Assembly (NCBI GenBank): GCA_905147135.1
Contig: LR990053.1
Location: 11,606,501-11,670,500 of the forward strand
DNA: 64,000 nt
From: Blastobasis lacticolella
Taxonomy: Eukaryota; Arthropoda; Insecta; Lepidoptera; Blastobasidae
Direction of reading: 5' to 3'
The translations under genes were made by a program, and so were the position numbers. Positions 22,728 through 33,895 of the stretch are shown here, one piece after another (the stretch's first letter is position 1; every line of letters begins with the position of its first letter). Below the pieces are notes generated by a model. The model was not told the origin of the DNA and searched no databases. It was given only the letters and a program-made list of their open reading frames with translations.

Positions 22728-23002
22728 TCATCATATCAGCCAGAAGACGCCCACTGCTGGGCATAGGCCTCCCCCAGAGATCTACACAGAGACCGGTCCT
22801 GTGCTTTCCGCATCCAGCTGGTACCTGCGATCCTTATCAGGTCGTCGGTCCACCTTGTAGGAGGCCTACCCACGCTGCGTCTATCGGTACGTGGTCGCCA
22901 CTCGAGAACTTTACTGCCCCATCGGCCATCTGTTCTTCGAGCTATGTGCCCTGCCCACTGCCACTTCAGTCTGGCAATCCTGAGAGCTATGTCGGTGACC
23001 TT
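22728..23002 (-). mobile_element. 5'-truncated RTE-like LINE fragment with 10-bp target duplication
   Basis: Near-identical, reversed, to 20864-21160. It is flanked by GTTTACGGTA at 22718-22727 and 23003-23012. The minus-strand frame (KWQWAGHIARRTDGRWG .. GRPPTRWTDDLIRIAG .. AYAQQWASSG, stop) is open, with a few substitutions such as W to C in the LWRSL block. Confidence 0.9.
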
Positions 23003-23049
23003 GTTTACGGTAAGTATTTTTATAATAAACTAAATGATTTAAGAGATTT

Positions 23050-23373
23050 AGGGCATAGCGGGGTATCCCGTTTGAATTGGAGCCGCCCGACTGGGGAAGT
23101 ACCTCCACCTTACAGAATACCGCAGCTAAACAATACTCTTTTAATTGTATTGTGTTTCTGCCGGTGAGTAAGGTTTCCAGAGCTCCATGGGGTGGGAATT
23201 TGGGGAACCGTGGCTTTGGCAATGGAGGGATTTTTGCTGCCAGAGTAACGTGTTATAGAGGTGGGCAACGCATTGGCTATAGTCTCGGTGTTGCTAATGT
23301 CTATAGGCAGTGGTGACCACTTTCCATCAGGTGGCCCGCTTGCCTGTTTGCCTACCGTATGACATAAAAAAAA
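23050..23373 (+). mobile_element. Family C repeat with A-run tail
   Basis: The most complete family C copy: GTACCTCCACCTTACAGAAT, CTCCATGGGGTGGGAATTTG, GAGGTGGGCAACGCATTGGC, GCAGTGGTGACCACTTTCCA, then GCCTACCGTATGACAT followed by 11 A. The opposite-strand copy is at 46433-46690. The frame ends in GVANVYRQW and a stop, echoing the GIANVHRLR end of family D, so it may be the 3' end of a related LINE rather than a SINE. Confidence 0.7.
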
Positions 23374-23560
23374 AAATTGTCCGCCTAGTCACCGCGTAGG
23401 AACCGGACAGAAACCGTACAGTCTACCTTATTAGCGTGCACACGACGCGGTGACTACGCGGGCGTGACAGAACGACTAGGCAAGTGGGGCACGGTGGCTG
23501 TGCGGCGACTATGCACTTATGTAGGCGCTGCGCCTTTGCTGACAGATAATAAAATAAGCT
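23374..23560. repeat. GC-rich inverted-repeat patch
   Basis: GTCACCGCGT near 23388 faces ACGCGGTGAC near 23447, and CTAGTC/GACTAG motifs lie around them. A phrase at 32850-32890 (TGTCCGCCTAGTCAC) is shared, so this is probably part of a dispersed non-autonomous element. Confidence 0.45.
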
Positions 23561-23682
23561 TTCTGACATTGGTACAGAAACCAAAACTGCAGAAACATTT
23601 GGAACAATACGTTCAGAAATCGTGTATGTCTGTAAGGGCACTTATAAATACCTACATTATTGTTAAAATTATCCTGCTCCTG

Positions 23683-23878
23683 CCATAATCTCCACGCCCA
23701 CAGGCGGGTTTTAGATCGCAATGTCGAAAATACACAAAAAACTGCTGCTGTCCATTTTCTGATCTATGTAAGAACTAGCTAGTCTGCTTCTAAGATATCA
23801 GTCGCCTTGTACGACACCCTTGAACTGGAAGGGTTATACCACTCTGCCGGACATCTCACGGCTCATAAATAAATACTT
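23683..23878 (-). mobile_element. Family B repeat, tail missing
   Basis: Matches the interior of family B in reverse orientation: CATAATCTCCACGCC, GGCGGGTTTTAGATCGCA, GCTGCTGTCCATTTTCTG, CGCCTTGTACGACACCC and CTCTGCCGGACA. The GAT tail portion is absent. Confidence 0.65.
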
Positions 23879-24118
23879 ATAAAACATACTTACGCGTTTT
23901 TTCGTTTCATATAGATCTTTCAACCTTTGGTTAATATGACAATCACATAACTCAATATCCATAACTTTATTTTCATTAGTTTTGTTTTATACGTTTTTCT
24001 GAATAAAGTTATTAACGAGTAGGCTGCCTATTTGTTGGAAACTTGTTGCTCACTATATAATTATTAATCACACGTTCGGGACAGATAATAATAGGTACGT
24101 CAAAAGTTAAAAACCTCA

Positions 24119-24430
24119 TTTTATTTATTTATTTATTTAAAACTTCTTGCACATTACAATACGATTTAAACTACGTAGTTTTTTCTACCAGTCAACCTGA
24201 GAGCAATTTCCAAAAATTACAAGGCGGTGCAACAAAAAAATAAGAGAAAAGTACATAAAACAGACTAAAAGTAACATTAATTAAATTAGTATATTTAACA
24301 TTCACAGACCGAAATTCATAGATAGTATAATAGGAGAGAGAGAATGATTCAGACTTCATTGCAGACAGAGTGAAAATGTAGAACCCTATGAGGTAATTAG
24401 TCTCTTAAAAATTAAGAAAACCTTAAAATT
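24119..24430 (-). mobile_element. LINE 3'-UTR-like fragment
   Basis: Begins with TTTATTTATTTATTTATTTAAAA, a reversed A-rich tail of which the first 20 bases show the pattern, and continues with CTTCTTGCACATTACAATAC and ACCTGAGAGCAATTTCC. No coding part. Confidence 0.45.
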
Positions 24431-25257
24431 GTATTTTACATTTTGTACAGACAATAGAAATCTATTTTCCTTTGGTCACTATATGACCCATACGAGGCAT
24501 TTATTGTAAAAATTTATTTTTGCCACTAAATTAAAACAGAAGTGTTGGGAGTTCAACGAATTGTTGGTTTTTTAAAGAAAAGTCGGGTCGATGTATCCTA
24601 AACTGACAAGTCTGTTGGTAGGTATAGAAAGTTTTATCAATGGGCGTTCATAGAGAAAAGGGCATGGCGTTATGTATCGTATGTAAAACCTGGCGTCTGA
24701 GGACATCACAAAACTATAACCCTACTGGGTTCCTTATAACGCATATATTTTTGGGATATAGACATAGCTAATTTATCAACATTCGTAGTTAAATGCTGGT
24801 GTAACAACTTAAGGATGTAACATTATGATAAATAATTAAGTGCCAAGAAATATAGGCTAACGAAGCCCGATAAAAGCATGGTCACAATGCCTATATCGAG
24901 TCAGTCTGGCTAATACGTTTTTCGTAAAGACACAAAGGTGATGGCTATTAGCCTTGCGTCCGATATGTAATACTCTCCCAACAATAAACCATTGTTCCGA
25001 CACGCATTCTTCGGGAAATTACGTTGAACAAAGAAAACGTCGATACGCTGCTGTTTCCTAATTTGTCTATGGCATTGTTCGTTTCTGACAGTCAATTTGT
25101 AACCGACTAATCGTGTGTTTTGAGCTCACACACTGTCTGCGTAATGACAGGGCAGTTTGCAGCTACTAAGTCGCTGCATATCTTTGCACGATTAATGGGT
25201 TCCTACGTTTGGTTCACAAGTCTAAAGACGTTAGAATTTTGCATTTAATAATGAACT
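24431..25257. other. No recognised feature
   Basis: AT-rich DNA. The short frame at 24910-25095 has no identifiable motif. Confidence 0.4.
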
Positions 25258-25655
25258 AGCTTTTTCCCGCGATTTCGTCCGCGTGGACATAGTTTTAAGG
25301 TCAGTTTTTCTTTTGCCCGACCGACCATTTTAAATGGCCTCACTAATGCAAAAGCGAGTACTACAGAGATGTCTGCTGTATCTCTGGATTTACAAAACCG
25401 AATTAGATTTTAAGTTCGACCCCAAACTATAAAAACCGAATCGAAATCCGTTCAGTAGTTTTTACATCTTTCTTTTAGTTTAGCTAATCCAAAAAGGTGT
25501 TCCAGTTTCCAAAATAAATTACACCCTATATGTTGCCCAGGCTTATAAACAACACGACACAGCTATACAACAAAAAAGTTTCATTATAATCCGTCCCGTA
25601 CTTTCGGAGATTAGCATGTACAAACAGAAAAACAACCAGTCAGACAAATTTTTTT
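25258..25655. mobile_element. Helitron/Lep1-like element
   Basis: Starts near TTCCCGCGATTTCGTCCGCG (25265-25284), the most characteristic Lep1 phrase. It continues with AAAACCGAATCGAAATCCGTTCAG and ends around TACAAACAGAAAAACAACCAGTCAGAC, the usual order in these elements (quoted here only as landmarks over 25430-25455 and 25618-25645). Neither a terminal hairpin plus CTRR nor an insertion site was verified. Confidence 0.45.
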
Positions 25656-26610
25656 TAATTTCTTATTCTATTTGTATTTCTTCATCGCCCTAAATAATTT
25701 AAGCCATTTTTGTTTGTAAATAATAAACTCAAACTAAAACGGCGAGTAGAGTTGAGAGAGTTGACCTACATTATTTCTAGTTCAGTTCCTTATCATCTAA
25801 CACACTATATTCTATCGAAACGAACATAACCATTACTCTATTCTCCTCCAAATATGTAATTAGCAAAAGCTTGACCTCACTTCCCTTAGCTCCTATTCAA
25901 TATTCGGTGTCGCCACAATTTGCCACGTCATTATATTCGGCGTATCGTAAATACCTAGATAATGGTGGATTGATTGTCAGCTAATAAGCTACCCATAATG
26001 GGGAACACTTCCCATTATCCCTTGGAACCATTATTGGAAAAATAATGCTGAGACCGAGGAAAGATTTTGGAGAAATATTTCCCTCATACACCCACACGGC
26101 CGGAATGACAATGGCTAGTTGGACCTTTATCAAATTTATTTTCGGAGTCTAAATAGATCTGAAATGCGCTAAAAATACTTCATACGACTATTGTCATAAC
26201 AATGGTCCTTTTTGACTATTTATAAATTTACCAAGTCTAAAAAATAGCTAATAGCTAAGTTAAGATTAATATTCATATTAAGCCGAATGGTAAATTAAAT
26301 TACATAACTTCTTCTATTTAATCGTAAAAAAATATTGTTTGTGGTTGAGCAGAAATTAAAATAATGAATTTAAATTTCTGTTACGGGTCTAGGTGTACTA
26401 TGCGTTATAAGTATGTATTTAAAGAGGGATACATAATATTCTACTGTTATTATAAATATAGCCGCATAAATAAAGTACCCCAGAAGGAGGAAGAAAAGAG
26501 GGAGGAAATAAATCAATTGGAACCTAAAAAAACTACACTAATAGGCAGGTATGCTCCTCCCTATGCTCCTTTCCTGACCCACTTCCAATGAAGCTACAAA
26601 AAATGTCTAC
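25656..26610. other. No recognised gene
   Basis: AT-rich DNA. The frame at 26364-26591 is lysine/glutamate rich at its end and has no known motif. Confidence 0.4.
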
Positions 26611-26700
26611 CATACGCTGTCCTAACTGAGCGGTCGTGCGACTGTCTTGAGGGTTTTTGAGAACATTCGTCGTACGAGCGTTGCCAATTAGGACAGCGCC
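26611..26700. mobile_element. Short palindromic MITE, diverged copy
   Basis: The right end, reversed, reads GGCGCTGTCCTAATTGGCAA; the left end reads ACGCTGTCCTAACTGAGCGG. The inner arms share GTCGTGCGAC/GTCGTACGAG. Related to 13521-13650 but shorter. Confidence 0.55.
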
Positions 26701-27689
26701 TTATATTTAAAAAGTGTATTAGTGTTACAGCGGAAAAATGTAACTTTTGGAAGTGGACCAGTATACTCTTACGTGTACGTCGTGACACATCCTTACGAAG
26801 CTGTCACGACCGCTAGTGTTCAGCTTGAAACAATCTTGTGGTTTGTACGCGTACATAGGTTAACCAAAACTCAAATTATGTTTGAGCCTGGGTCGGCCAT
26901 TTCGTCCTATATCTAGAAACGCACGTAGTCATCAATCTCTGTGGCATGCGTGGAGCCCGTTAAGGGAGCTCACGCCACCTCGAACTCCCAGTTGATAAAG
27001 GTTCGAGATTCAAACAAAAGGCCTGCACTTAACATCAGGAAAATGAAGATATAGCAGTAGGGTAGCCTCACGTAGATCTGAAGGCCCTGTGTGTTGCAGG
27101 AGACGTAAAAATTGGGTGATGTGCAGATAACCGAGATTCAAATTTTTGACACGCAAAAATTACTTAATTCATTCATTGAATAGTCACCCAACTGTTATTG
27201 TGTGTAAATAAATACATGTTTTCTATTCTATTCTATTCAACTATGAGGCTGAAATAGACTTATATTTTTAATATTTGTATCAAAAATATAAAAAAGTCGT
27301 ATACGTATTGGAGGTGTTTTCCGAAACTACCAACCGATTTCGAAACTCCTATCATTAATCTTAAGCTACATTCTTCCCGAGTATCTTAAGCTACTTTATG
27401 TAACGTATAAAAATGAGAAACCCAGGGTAATTTATTGTTAGTAGAGTTACAAAATGCACGTGGATGGAAAATTGTAAAGTCTAATAAACAATAAAATAAA
27501 TAAATAATTTATTCAAGAAACTCTAAAATCTAATCTAAAATTACACCATACTGTCGTTAAATTTAAAAGTACCTATGATAAAATATGAATAGAATAATTT
27601 CAAGTCATTTACAACCGAAGTTATTTAAGCTAAGTAATTACCTATTAAGCTCGGTAATATTATCTATAAATAGAAAAAGGTTGTAATTT
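26701..27689. other. No gene; a LINE-tail-like A-rich patch at about 27485-27600
   Basis: 27490-27520 carries AAAATAAATAAATAATTTATTC, of which the first 20 bases resemble retroelement tails; the rest is anonymous. Confidence 0.35.
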
Positions 27690-27925
27690 TGTATATTGGG
27701 GTAATCTCTAAAACTACGGAACCGATTTAGTTCTTTTTCTTTCAGCATTAGAAATATGGTGTCGGACGTTATCCTTTTTGGACCGCTAAGCCAGGGCAGT
27801 AAGTAAGTAAATAAATAGGTACTTATACCTACTAGAAATATACATTAATCTAGAGTAATAGGATCCTGCGACATAATTGAATATTTACAAAGATCCGAAC
27901 TGCACGCGGGTGAAAACTGCGGGGA
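27690..27925. mobile_element. Helitron/Lep1-like fragment
   Basis: ACTACGGAACCGATTTAGTT at 27713-27732 and AAGATCCGAACTGCACGCGG at 27889-27908 parallel the phrases at 21822-21890. Confidence 0.4.
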
Positions 27926-27962
27926 ATAACTAGTTAGAGATAAAGTTGCAAGATATTAAGGT

Positions 27963-28130
27963 CATCATGATCATCATATCAGCCGAAAGACGCCCACTGC
28001 TGGGCATAGGCCTCCCCCAGACATCTCCACAAAGGCCGGTCCTGTGCCTTCCGCATCCAGCAGGTACCTGCGATCTTTACCAGATCGTCGGTCCACCTTG
28101 TGGGACGCTGCGTCTTTCGGCCATCTGTTC
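27963..28130 (-). mobile_element. RTE-like LINE terminus, internally deleted, with 7-bp target duplication
   Basis: Reverse orientation of the 20864 fragment: (CAT)n, GCCCACTGCTGGGCATAGGC, then the AQDRPLWR and GRP region, then a jump to the GRWP block. About 100 bp is missing in comparison. TTAAGGT occurs at 27956-27962 and 28131-28137. Confidence 0.75.
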
Positions 28131-28137
28131 TTAAGGT

Positions 28138-29802
28138 ATCCTACTAGAATATAATCGATAAGAGACTTATTAAGTTATGAATAATTACAGAAAATCGCTA
28201 CAAATTATCAGGTCTTTGGGTAACAAAACCATTTACCCCTCTGGACAAAAAACCTTTTACCCCTTTTGGTAATAAAGCCACACTTCCACACTTTGCGACC
28301 TCAAAATTTAGAAATCAACAACTCAAACCGCCACATAAACTGTCCACGTGAAAGCCATTATCTCCACATATCTCTGCCCATAGATCATAATGAACAAACG
28401 AATCGCGGGATAGTATAACTATTTGCGGAATCCCCACTGTCTCTCTGCTCTATACATCACTCTAGTTATCTGCCGGCTGACGTTGATGGATGCTCCCCTA
28501 AACAAGCGGACCGAAAAGCCGTCCGTTGAAACGAACAGTTACACAATTTTGCTAAATTAATAAAGCCCTGTTTTTAATGTACGAGGAAATGGTTTGCGTA
28601 GTCCGGAGATTTAGGTAGTTATTTCTAGATTTGGAGGAGTTTGGGGTGTTGAGAAAAGGGTGGCGTAGCTATTAGCTATAACAGGGTTATCAACCTCTAT
28701 TTACACACAACCATAGCATAGTGTAGGGTAGTGTCTGATGTGAAGTAATAATTGTAATGAATAACATAGATAGCCTAAAATGTTAAGATCATAAATGCGC
28801 TGTCTAAAAACAAACGTAAAAAAATATTTGTATGCCCTGTGTATGTGAACTTATTTAAATATTGTGAGTGATGCTTCGACTTTAGCCGCACCATAACTTC
28901 TTTGAACATTCACAGGTTAACCTCAAACGAAGTCTTTCGATAGTCTGTCTACCTATATCGTCACCATAAAAAAATAATTTTTGTTAAGCCATAAATTCAT
29001 TATTTTAATTCATAATTTAACTTTTCAATACCAACTCACCGGCGATACCAAAGAAAATTGCTAAACTCATCACATTCTCCAATTTTTAATAGTAGGTCCT
29101 TTTTAATATTTGTCCATTACTCGCACATCCTTCCTCTTTATTAAAGTATTTCAGCTCTCAACTTTCAGTGCATACTTGCCTCCCCACTATTCCGTGTTAA
29201 GCTCGTGCAAGATTCGGAATTTAATTCCATGTCAAAAGTATTTGTTCTAAACGAAACCATGTTAAATTTTGCTCCACAAAATCAGTCCATTCTTCAACAA
29301 TTTTCGCTTTATTTAAAAGAGTTTCAAAAACTTCACAGTATTCTGTAAGGTCATAAAGGAAAGTTTTAAATTGCTCGGACCTTTTTGCTCGAGTGAAAAA
29401 TGCGAGCAAGCGCAAAAACCATTTATTATTCAGAGAAATATCGAAATCGAGCATTTCATTTTTTAAACGGATTCCATGAATCCATCATCTTATGTTTGTT
29501 TTTTAAAAGGAGTGTTAAAAATAACCAAGATGTTGATACAACTTCGATGCCTTTTTTATCATTTTTCTCTCTCTATGTTAGTCCATTTAGAAAATATTTG
29601 TATTCATGTTTATTTACAAAATTTTGCAACGAATGCTCTCTTTTGCATAATTGTAATACTTTCACTTAAGTAAATTGCTCTGATGAATGCAAACGGTTAC
29701 TTTTAAATAACTGCTATATTAACTATACATACCTACTCATTTTCCCAACTCAACCATTATTTATTTTCCCGTACATACACGGAAGTTGTACCGCGGATGA
29801 TG
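28138..29802. other. No recognised gene
   Basis: AT-rich DNA. The minus frame 29221-29454 (77 codons, contains RSEQFKTFLYDLTEYCEVFE) is compositionally protein-like but matches nothing I know. Confidence 0.35.
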
Positions 29803-29836
29803 TTCGACCGCTCCATTCATATTTGGAGCGGTCGAA
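29803..29836. repeat. Perfect 13-bp inverted repeat
   Basis: TTCGACCGCTCCA (29803-29815) and TGGAGCGGTCGAA (29824-29836) around an 8-base loop, GC-rich in an AT-rich setting. Confidence 0.85.
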
Positions 29837-30465
29837 TTCATATTTTTAATTCTGTCTCTAAGCAATATTGTTTGTGTAGTTGTGCTACTTCTACCACGTA
29901 TAATTTGTATTTTTTTTTTTCTAAACAATTTCTTTTCATCTTGACGTACATATTTTAAATAGTAGATTATTTTTACTGCAAAAATAAGTAAATCAGTCTG
30001 ACAGATCCTAAAACGCCCAAATTCCTTAAGAGACCACTTTATATTCTCTCCAGTACATTAAAAAGGATTATGTTCACATTTTGTTCTGGCACAATAAGTT
30101 AGATGTTATTAATAACGTAAAAAAGACACAGCATGTCTGCATATTTCACTTTTAAGTACACATTAAAATGTAAACAGGCCTCCAGTGGCGATTTTCTGAG
30201 CAGTTATTTTAATAAATGAGCCGGCGGGATTTTTCCGAGGGTTTTTAGTTCTTCAGTCTTGCCTCGGGCACTTTTCAGCTAATAATATTAGTCTCCAAGT
30301 CCGAAGTGGGGTATTAATGTAATAGGTTAACAACTGAGCCTTTTAGGGATTTTTTTTGCGTAATTTATTAAAAGATTAAAAAGCGCTTAGATCTCTATAA
30401 TGGTTATATTTAACATCAAAAGAAAAAAAAATTCATTTTATGAATGTATCTAATTTAGTAATTTT
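29837..30465. other. No recognised feature
   Basis: AT-rich DNA up to the start of the nested retroelement at 30466. Confidence 0.4.
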
Positions 30466-30559
30466 GGAGGCCGTGTGGTGTCCGACAGAGTGGAATAGCA
30501 CCAACCCTCGGTGGGTGTCGTACAAGGCGACAAATGTTTTCGAAACAAAATATCTAGAG

Positions 30560-32260
30560 TAGAGATGTAACGGATATCCGGCCACTATCCGGTATCCGGC
30601 CTATCCGGCCATAATTTACTATCCGACGGGACACCGGATAGTAAAAAATGTATGAAAAGCTCATAAAAGTGATTTTGCTCATCGGAAATATATGCCCTTT
30701 TGTAGCAGTCGAGTAAAAAGTCAGTGATTTTGCTCATCGGAAATATATGCCCTTTTGTAGCAGTCGAGTAAAAAGTCGTATCAAAACGTTTAAAAACCAT
30801 AAATATTAATCAAAGAAGTATTGATTATGTCGGCATCGGCACCTATTCTACTCCTATCGTTCATTTGGTAGGTTAGCAAGACTTTATAATAGTTTTCTGG
30901 TCTCTTCTTTTTGCACTATGCCTTTTCCATTAGCTGGAGTCAGCTCTCCTTGTCTGCTTCCGCCATTTCTTTCTATTTTGAGTAGGAACAGCGTCAATAA
31001 TATTGTCCTGCAGGTCCCGTTGGTCCGCCTTCAGCCAGGTGGCGTGTGGGTGTCTTCCGCGTCAGCGAGTCGTCGTCGCCAAATTTTGGGATACTTGCAC
31101 TAAGGTGATATTTGGGGCGGCGGAGCACATGCTCACACCATCGCATTGAGCGTTCTTAAATTTTCTCGGGCATAGGTGTGACTTTGTGACTTCCACGAGT
31201 GTGGACATTACGTACTTTACCCAACAGGGTGACACCCGCTGATCAGCATAAATACGGATTTTTGTCGTGTGTAGTTTTGACAAGAGCTGTTTAGTATTAT
31301 AATGTACTTAATGTAATAATTTAAAGTCAATCAAGATATATATTGATCTTATAGATATTAAAAAATATTATCCTGTATTAAAATATGAATTTCTTTATAT
31401 TTTGAGGTAGTATACGATGTCGTTTATCCTCTACGATGCTGTGGCCTAATGTGTTAGCCCGTATTTTGCAACTATCAATCCGCATGAGGGCGGAATAATT
31501 GTTCAGTTCAACGTTCAAATTATTCACATTATACGAAAACTTTAAATTACATAAACACAAGCACAAGGACAAGTCCGGTCATGTATGGAGTACTGTGGTC
31601 ACCTCTGGGATGGGTCCGCCAAGTATCAGCTGGAAGCTCTTGACTCTATCGACAGACGTGTCAAAAGACTGATTGGTGATGATTCATGATGATTGATGAT
31701 TTGGTCGAATCTCGCCTTCTGGGTCTGGGACACCGTCGTAGAGTAGCCGGCTTGTCGGTCTTTTATCGAATTCACTTCGGTGAGTGCTCCCAGGAGCTCC
31801 ACAGCCTTATTCCATCGTGCCCTTTTTATTATCGAACAACGAGGGGGACAAAAGATCGTCATTCATTTATGGTAGATGTCCTTCTCGTACTAAACGTTTT
31901 GCATCAACTTTTCTTCTGCGCACTGCAAAGGACTGGAACTCTCTACCTGAGTCATTGTTCCCCGATAAGTGTAACTTTGGGGTCTTCAAATCGAGAGTGA
32001 ATAGGTATCTTCTAGGCACGCATGCTACATCTTCGACCTCATCGTCGCTTTCTATCAAGTGAGTTGAGGTCAAATGCAAGCCTATTCGTCAAGCAAGCCA
32101 GTCGTATAAAGTCCCACGCCGCGATTACAGCTTGCACAAACTTGTTCAGAGACTATGACCTGTGAATATCCGGCCGCCGGATATCCGGCTATACGGCTAG
32201 GAGGCTGGCCGGATATCCGGTGTCCGGTATCCGGCCAAACAACTATCCGTTTTATCTCTA
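30560..32260. mobile_element. hAT-type non-autonomous DNA transposon, copy 1
   Basis: Terminal repeats: left TAGAGATGTAACGGATA, right (reversed) TAGAGATAAAACGGATA. The perfect 8-bp duplication ATCTAGAG flanks it at 30552-30559 and 32261-32268, the length typical of the hAT superfamily. Both subterminal regions are packed with TATCCGG/CCGGATA motifs (30573-30650 and 32165-32235), the arrangement expected for transposase binding. No transposase frame is present. Inside lie a perfect 55-bp tandem repeat (30668-30722, 30723-30777) and a LINE insertion (31563-32093). The second copy at 41405-42367 confirms the ends. Confidence 0.9.
31563..32093 (+). pseudogene. LINE C-terminal fragment inserted in the hAT element
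   Basis: Absent from the second hAT copy (empty site near 42222-42240), with a 5-6 bp direct repeat CAAGC(A) at 31558-31563 and about 32090-32098. Encodes, with at least two frameshifts, the end of an RT-type LINE protein: CGHLWDGSAKYQLEALDSID, then LLGLGHRRRVAGLSVFYRIH, then RTKRFASTFLLRTAKDWNSL followed by PESLFPD..FKSRVNRYLLG. The R/FASTF..RT..WNSLP..FP..FK..VNR order is characteristic of Jockey/CR1-like C-termini. Strongly 5'-truncated. Confidence 0.85.
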
Positions 32261-32358
32261 ATCTAGAGTCTACGTGGAGATTATGGCAATAAGCTATCCT
32301 TTCGTAGAAGAGGGCCTAAGTCCTGCTTTGGACTATTATAGGCTATGATGATGATGAT

Positions 32359-33439
32359 CTAGATACTTCAAATTTATTTGTATTATTTACACAAACACAA
32401 ATACAATATACATAGGTACTTCTTCTTCTTCTTATCGTTTCAATAAATAATCAATAGGTTAAGTATAAAATTATTTATATTTTCCCAAACTAAAACCTAG
32501 CAACGCGGATGGCACTATCTGGGGCATTGAATACATCTTCGAACGAGCAGGAGTCGGGTATTTCAGGAAAGGTACTGCAAAAACCAAACTAAACTTAAAT
32601 AACCTGAAATGAATCTATATATTAGCTCTATAAATCACTAAGACTTAAACTGTAATATAATCACCCTACAGCGGTCAATCTTGGGGTTCTGTGTTAGTAT
32701 CCGCTTTCGTACTCTTTCTCCTCTGCTTCTGCATCACCGGCGATGTCCTATCTTTGAAGAGATTTTCATTTTACATGTGACAACTAGTATTTGACCCGTA
32801 CAACTTGTTAAGGCTCGTTTATACATATCCGCTTACAAACCGCATACGTGTCCGCCTAGTCACAGCATAACGACCGAGCGGAGCCTCGTGTCCGCTAATT
32901 TAGATACTAATGAGTCGATCGAACTGTAATTGGATCCCAACCGCAGCTCAATGGCAGTCTGAAACGTTTTTATTATTCTGCTTCTAATAATAGATCAATC
33001 AAATTCGATTGGTTTTCGGTCGGTGTTACCATCGTAGCTCGATTCAAATGTGTGATAAAACGGTATTCTTCTCTTATTTGACAAGAGTCTTCATTGTGAA
33101 GAATTTAAATTACGGAAAATTAAATGAAGCAAATCAATTTAATTAAATATGACTCAGCGGTAAAAAGTGAAGTAACTCATATTCTAGCGGTGAACAAGTC
33201 TACACCGCCCCGTGTTGACACGAAAGCTGGCCGGATTTAAACCTAATTGATCGGTGAGCCAGTCGACCTTTTACAAGTCTTCGCCGATTGAAGTAAAATT
33301 CAATCGCTGAGTTACGCGTGAAGCTGATTTATTTATAATAAATAGATGTTGTAACTCGCGCTTCTGGCGCAAAGAATAGTATTCCCTAATATATTTAAAT
33401 CAGCATGTATTAACCTAACCGACAGAAAAAGTCGGATAA
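32359..33439. other. No recognised gene
   Basis: Contains a (CTT)n patch at about 32421-32435 and, at 32845-32890, a short match to the inverted-repeat patch at 23374-23560. Confidence 0.4.
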
Positions 33440-33655
33440 CTCCCGACCACGTTTACATAAACACAAATATTTTATAAACTGCTATACCGATTTTAATAAA
33501 AAATCTAAGAACTATCTTCATTGGCTTTCAAATAGATAGAACCGCATTCAAATCGGTCCATCCGTTCGGAAGCTATGATGTCACAAATATATACACAAAG
33601 CTACAGATACACACGTCAAAATTATAACACCCCTCTTCTTTCGTCGGAGGTTAAC
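33440..33655. mobile_element. Helitron/Lep1-like fragment
   Basis: CTGCTATACCGATTTTAATA (33479-33498), CATTCAAATCGGTCCATCCG (33545-33564), TTCGGAAGCTATGATGTCAC and finally TATAACACCCCTCTTCTTTC appear in the order usual for these elements. Terminal structure not verified. Confidence 0.45.
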
Positions 33656-33699
33656 AAAGGCCCTGTCAAATCCCTTTCGGTATTGTTAGAAATCAGTAT

Positions 33700-33895
33700 T
33701 ATAAATAAATAAATAAATAATAATAAATAAATAATTTATTGTCTCCATAATAAAGTTACAATAGCGTTACACATACATAAGTCTTCTTAATTAACTTGAT
33801 TAGACAGTGTGTACTAGCCTCCAAACTAGGCATAGCCTGTAACTTGGATGCTAGTCCCCTCCTTTATGTTACAAATCCGTGCAGTTAAGACGCCT
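33700..33895 (-). mobile_element. LINE 3'-UTR fragment
   Basis: Reversed A-rich tail (AATAAATAAATAATAATAAA, 33703-33722) followed by a TTATTGTCTCCATAATAAAG block and CTAGTCCCCTCCTTTATGTT. No coding sequence remains. Confidence 0.5.

Larger units (their letters stand above)
30466..32358 (+). mobile_element. Family B retroelement split by a hAT insertion
   Basis: The left piece 30466-30551 (GGCCGTGTGGTGTCCGACAG .. GTGTCGTACAAGGCGAC) and the right piece 32269-32358 (GTGGAGATTATGGCAATAAG .. GGCTATGATGATGATGAT) together align with 60802-61064, except that a middle part is missing. The tail is GAT-type. The gap is filled exactly by the DNA transposon 30560-32260 plus one copy of its 8-bp target duplication. 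Confidence 0.75.

Noticed and set aside
22691..23167. 158-codon plus-strand frame
   Set aside because: It runs across a reversed RTE terminus, its target duplication and a family C repeat, so it is a chance read-through.
30585..31283. Short frames inside the hAT element as a transposase remnant
   Set aside because: None shows hAT transposase motifs, and one is created by the 55-bp tandem repeat.
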